Under the pieces are notes generated by a model. That model did no database searches, had not been told where the DNA came from, and saw only the letters and a list, made by a program, of their open reading frames with translations. Position numbers and translations under genes: made by a program. 64,000 nt of DNA from Brachymonas wangyanguii (GTDB taxonomy: Bacteria; Pseudomonadota; Gammaproteobacteria; Burkholderiales; Burkholderiaceae_C): NCBI RefSeq assembly GCF_045055315.1, contig NZ_CP173677.1, positions 124,001-188,000 of the forward strand, in the 5' to 3' direction. Positions 64,000 through 64,000 of this stretch are shown here, one piece after another. Each line of letters starts with the position of its first letter. The first letter of the stretch is position 1.

Positions 64000-64000
64000 C

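Overview
The window is a GC-rich chromosome segment from a betaproteobacterium, most likely order Burkholderiales. The evidence is the str/S10 ribosomal order, a ptsM-ptsH-ptsI set with no sugar permease, the speD-speE, DUF493-lipB-lipA and atpI-to-atpC blocks, and a zinc-independent type HemB. Genus is not decidable by eye; a Comamonadaceae-like organism fits. Almost everything is core chromosome. No insertion sequence, prophage, integrase or CRISPR array was seen.

Layout. 1-1399: end of glnK and amtB. 1599-3753 (minus): hemB and a CorA/ZntB-type metal transporter. 3800-4030: a structured, terminated intergenic stretch that looks like a small RNA. 4139-8166 (plus): hemJ, a VanZ-like protein, a thioredoxin-like [2Fe-2S] ferredoxin, an alpha/beta hydrolase and a D,D-carboxypeptidase. 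8240-18511: rpsL-rpsG-fusA-tuf-rpsJ, then a terminator and a new promoter, then rplC-rplD-rplW-rplB-rpsS-rplV-rpsC-rplP-rpmC-rpsQ, closed by a terminator; rplN does not follow. 18523-20817: acetyltransferase, cytochrome b561, a c-type cytochrome and a TlpA-like thioredoxin. 21056-23543: ptsM-ptsH-ptsI. 23540-25115 (minus): speD-speE behind a strong promoter and a roughly 160-nt structured leader. 25178-27211 (minus): DUF493-lipB-lipA. 27413-34720: complete F-type ATP synthase operon. 34853-37062 (minus): lemA and two TPM-domain genes. 37192-38693: a conserved hypothetical gene, a membrane-anchored cytochrome c and tRNA-Arg(CCG). 38850-44175: valine-catabolism genes mmsA, acyl-CoA dehydrogenase and mmsB (minus), divergent from a ScfR/RamB-type XRE regulator. 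44262-47229: a 7TM-type histidine kinase and an OmpR-type response regulator. 47594-62656: an OmpA-like lipoprotein and a giant repeat adhesin. 62809-end (minus): a truncated sodium-dependent (NSS) transporter.

The most unusual locus is the adhesin. It has a short N-terminal piece, then 14 full plus one partial tandem copies of a 783-bp unit (261 residues, a T1SS-143-like plus a VCBS-like module) that look almost identical in DNA sequence, then a unique C-terminus with a VWA domain, RTX repeats and a probable type I secretion end. The reading frame is broken at the N-terminal junction and at five places in the array. The in-array indels add up to a whole number of codons, so the gene starts the array and ends in the same frame. 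These may be sequencing or assembly errors in a long repeat, or real changes; this cannot be settled from the sequence alone. Other non-routine signals are the small-RNA candidate with an anti-Shine-Dalgarno loop near hemB/hemJ, the speD leader RNA, and the terminator plus promoter that splits rpsJ from rplC.
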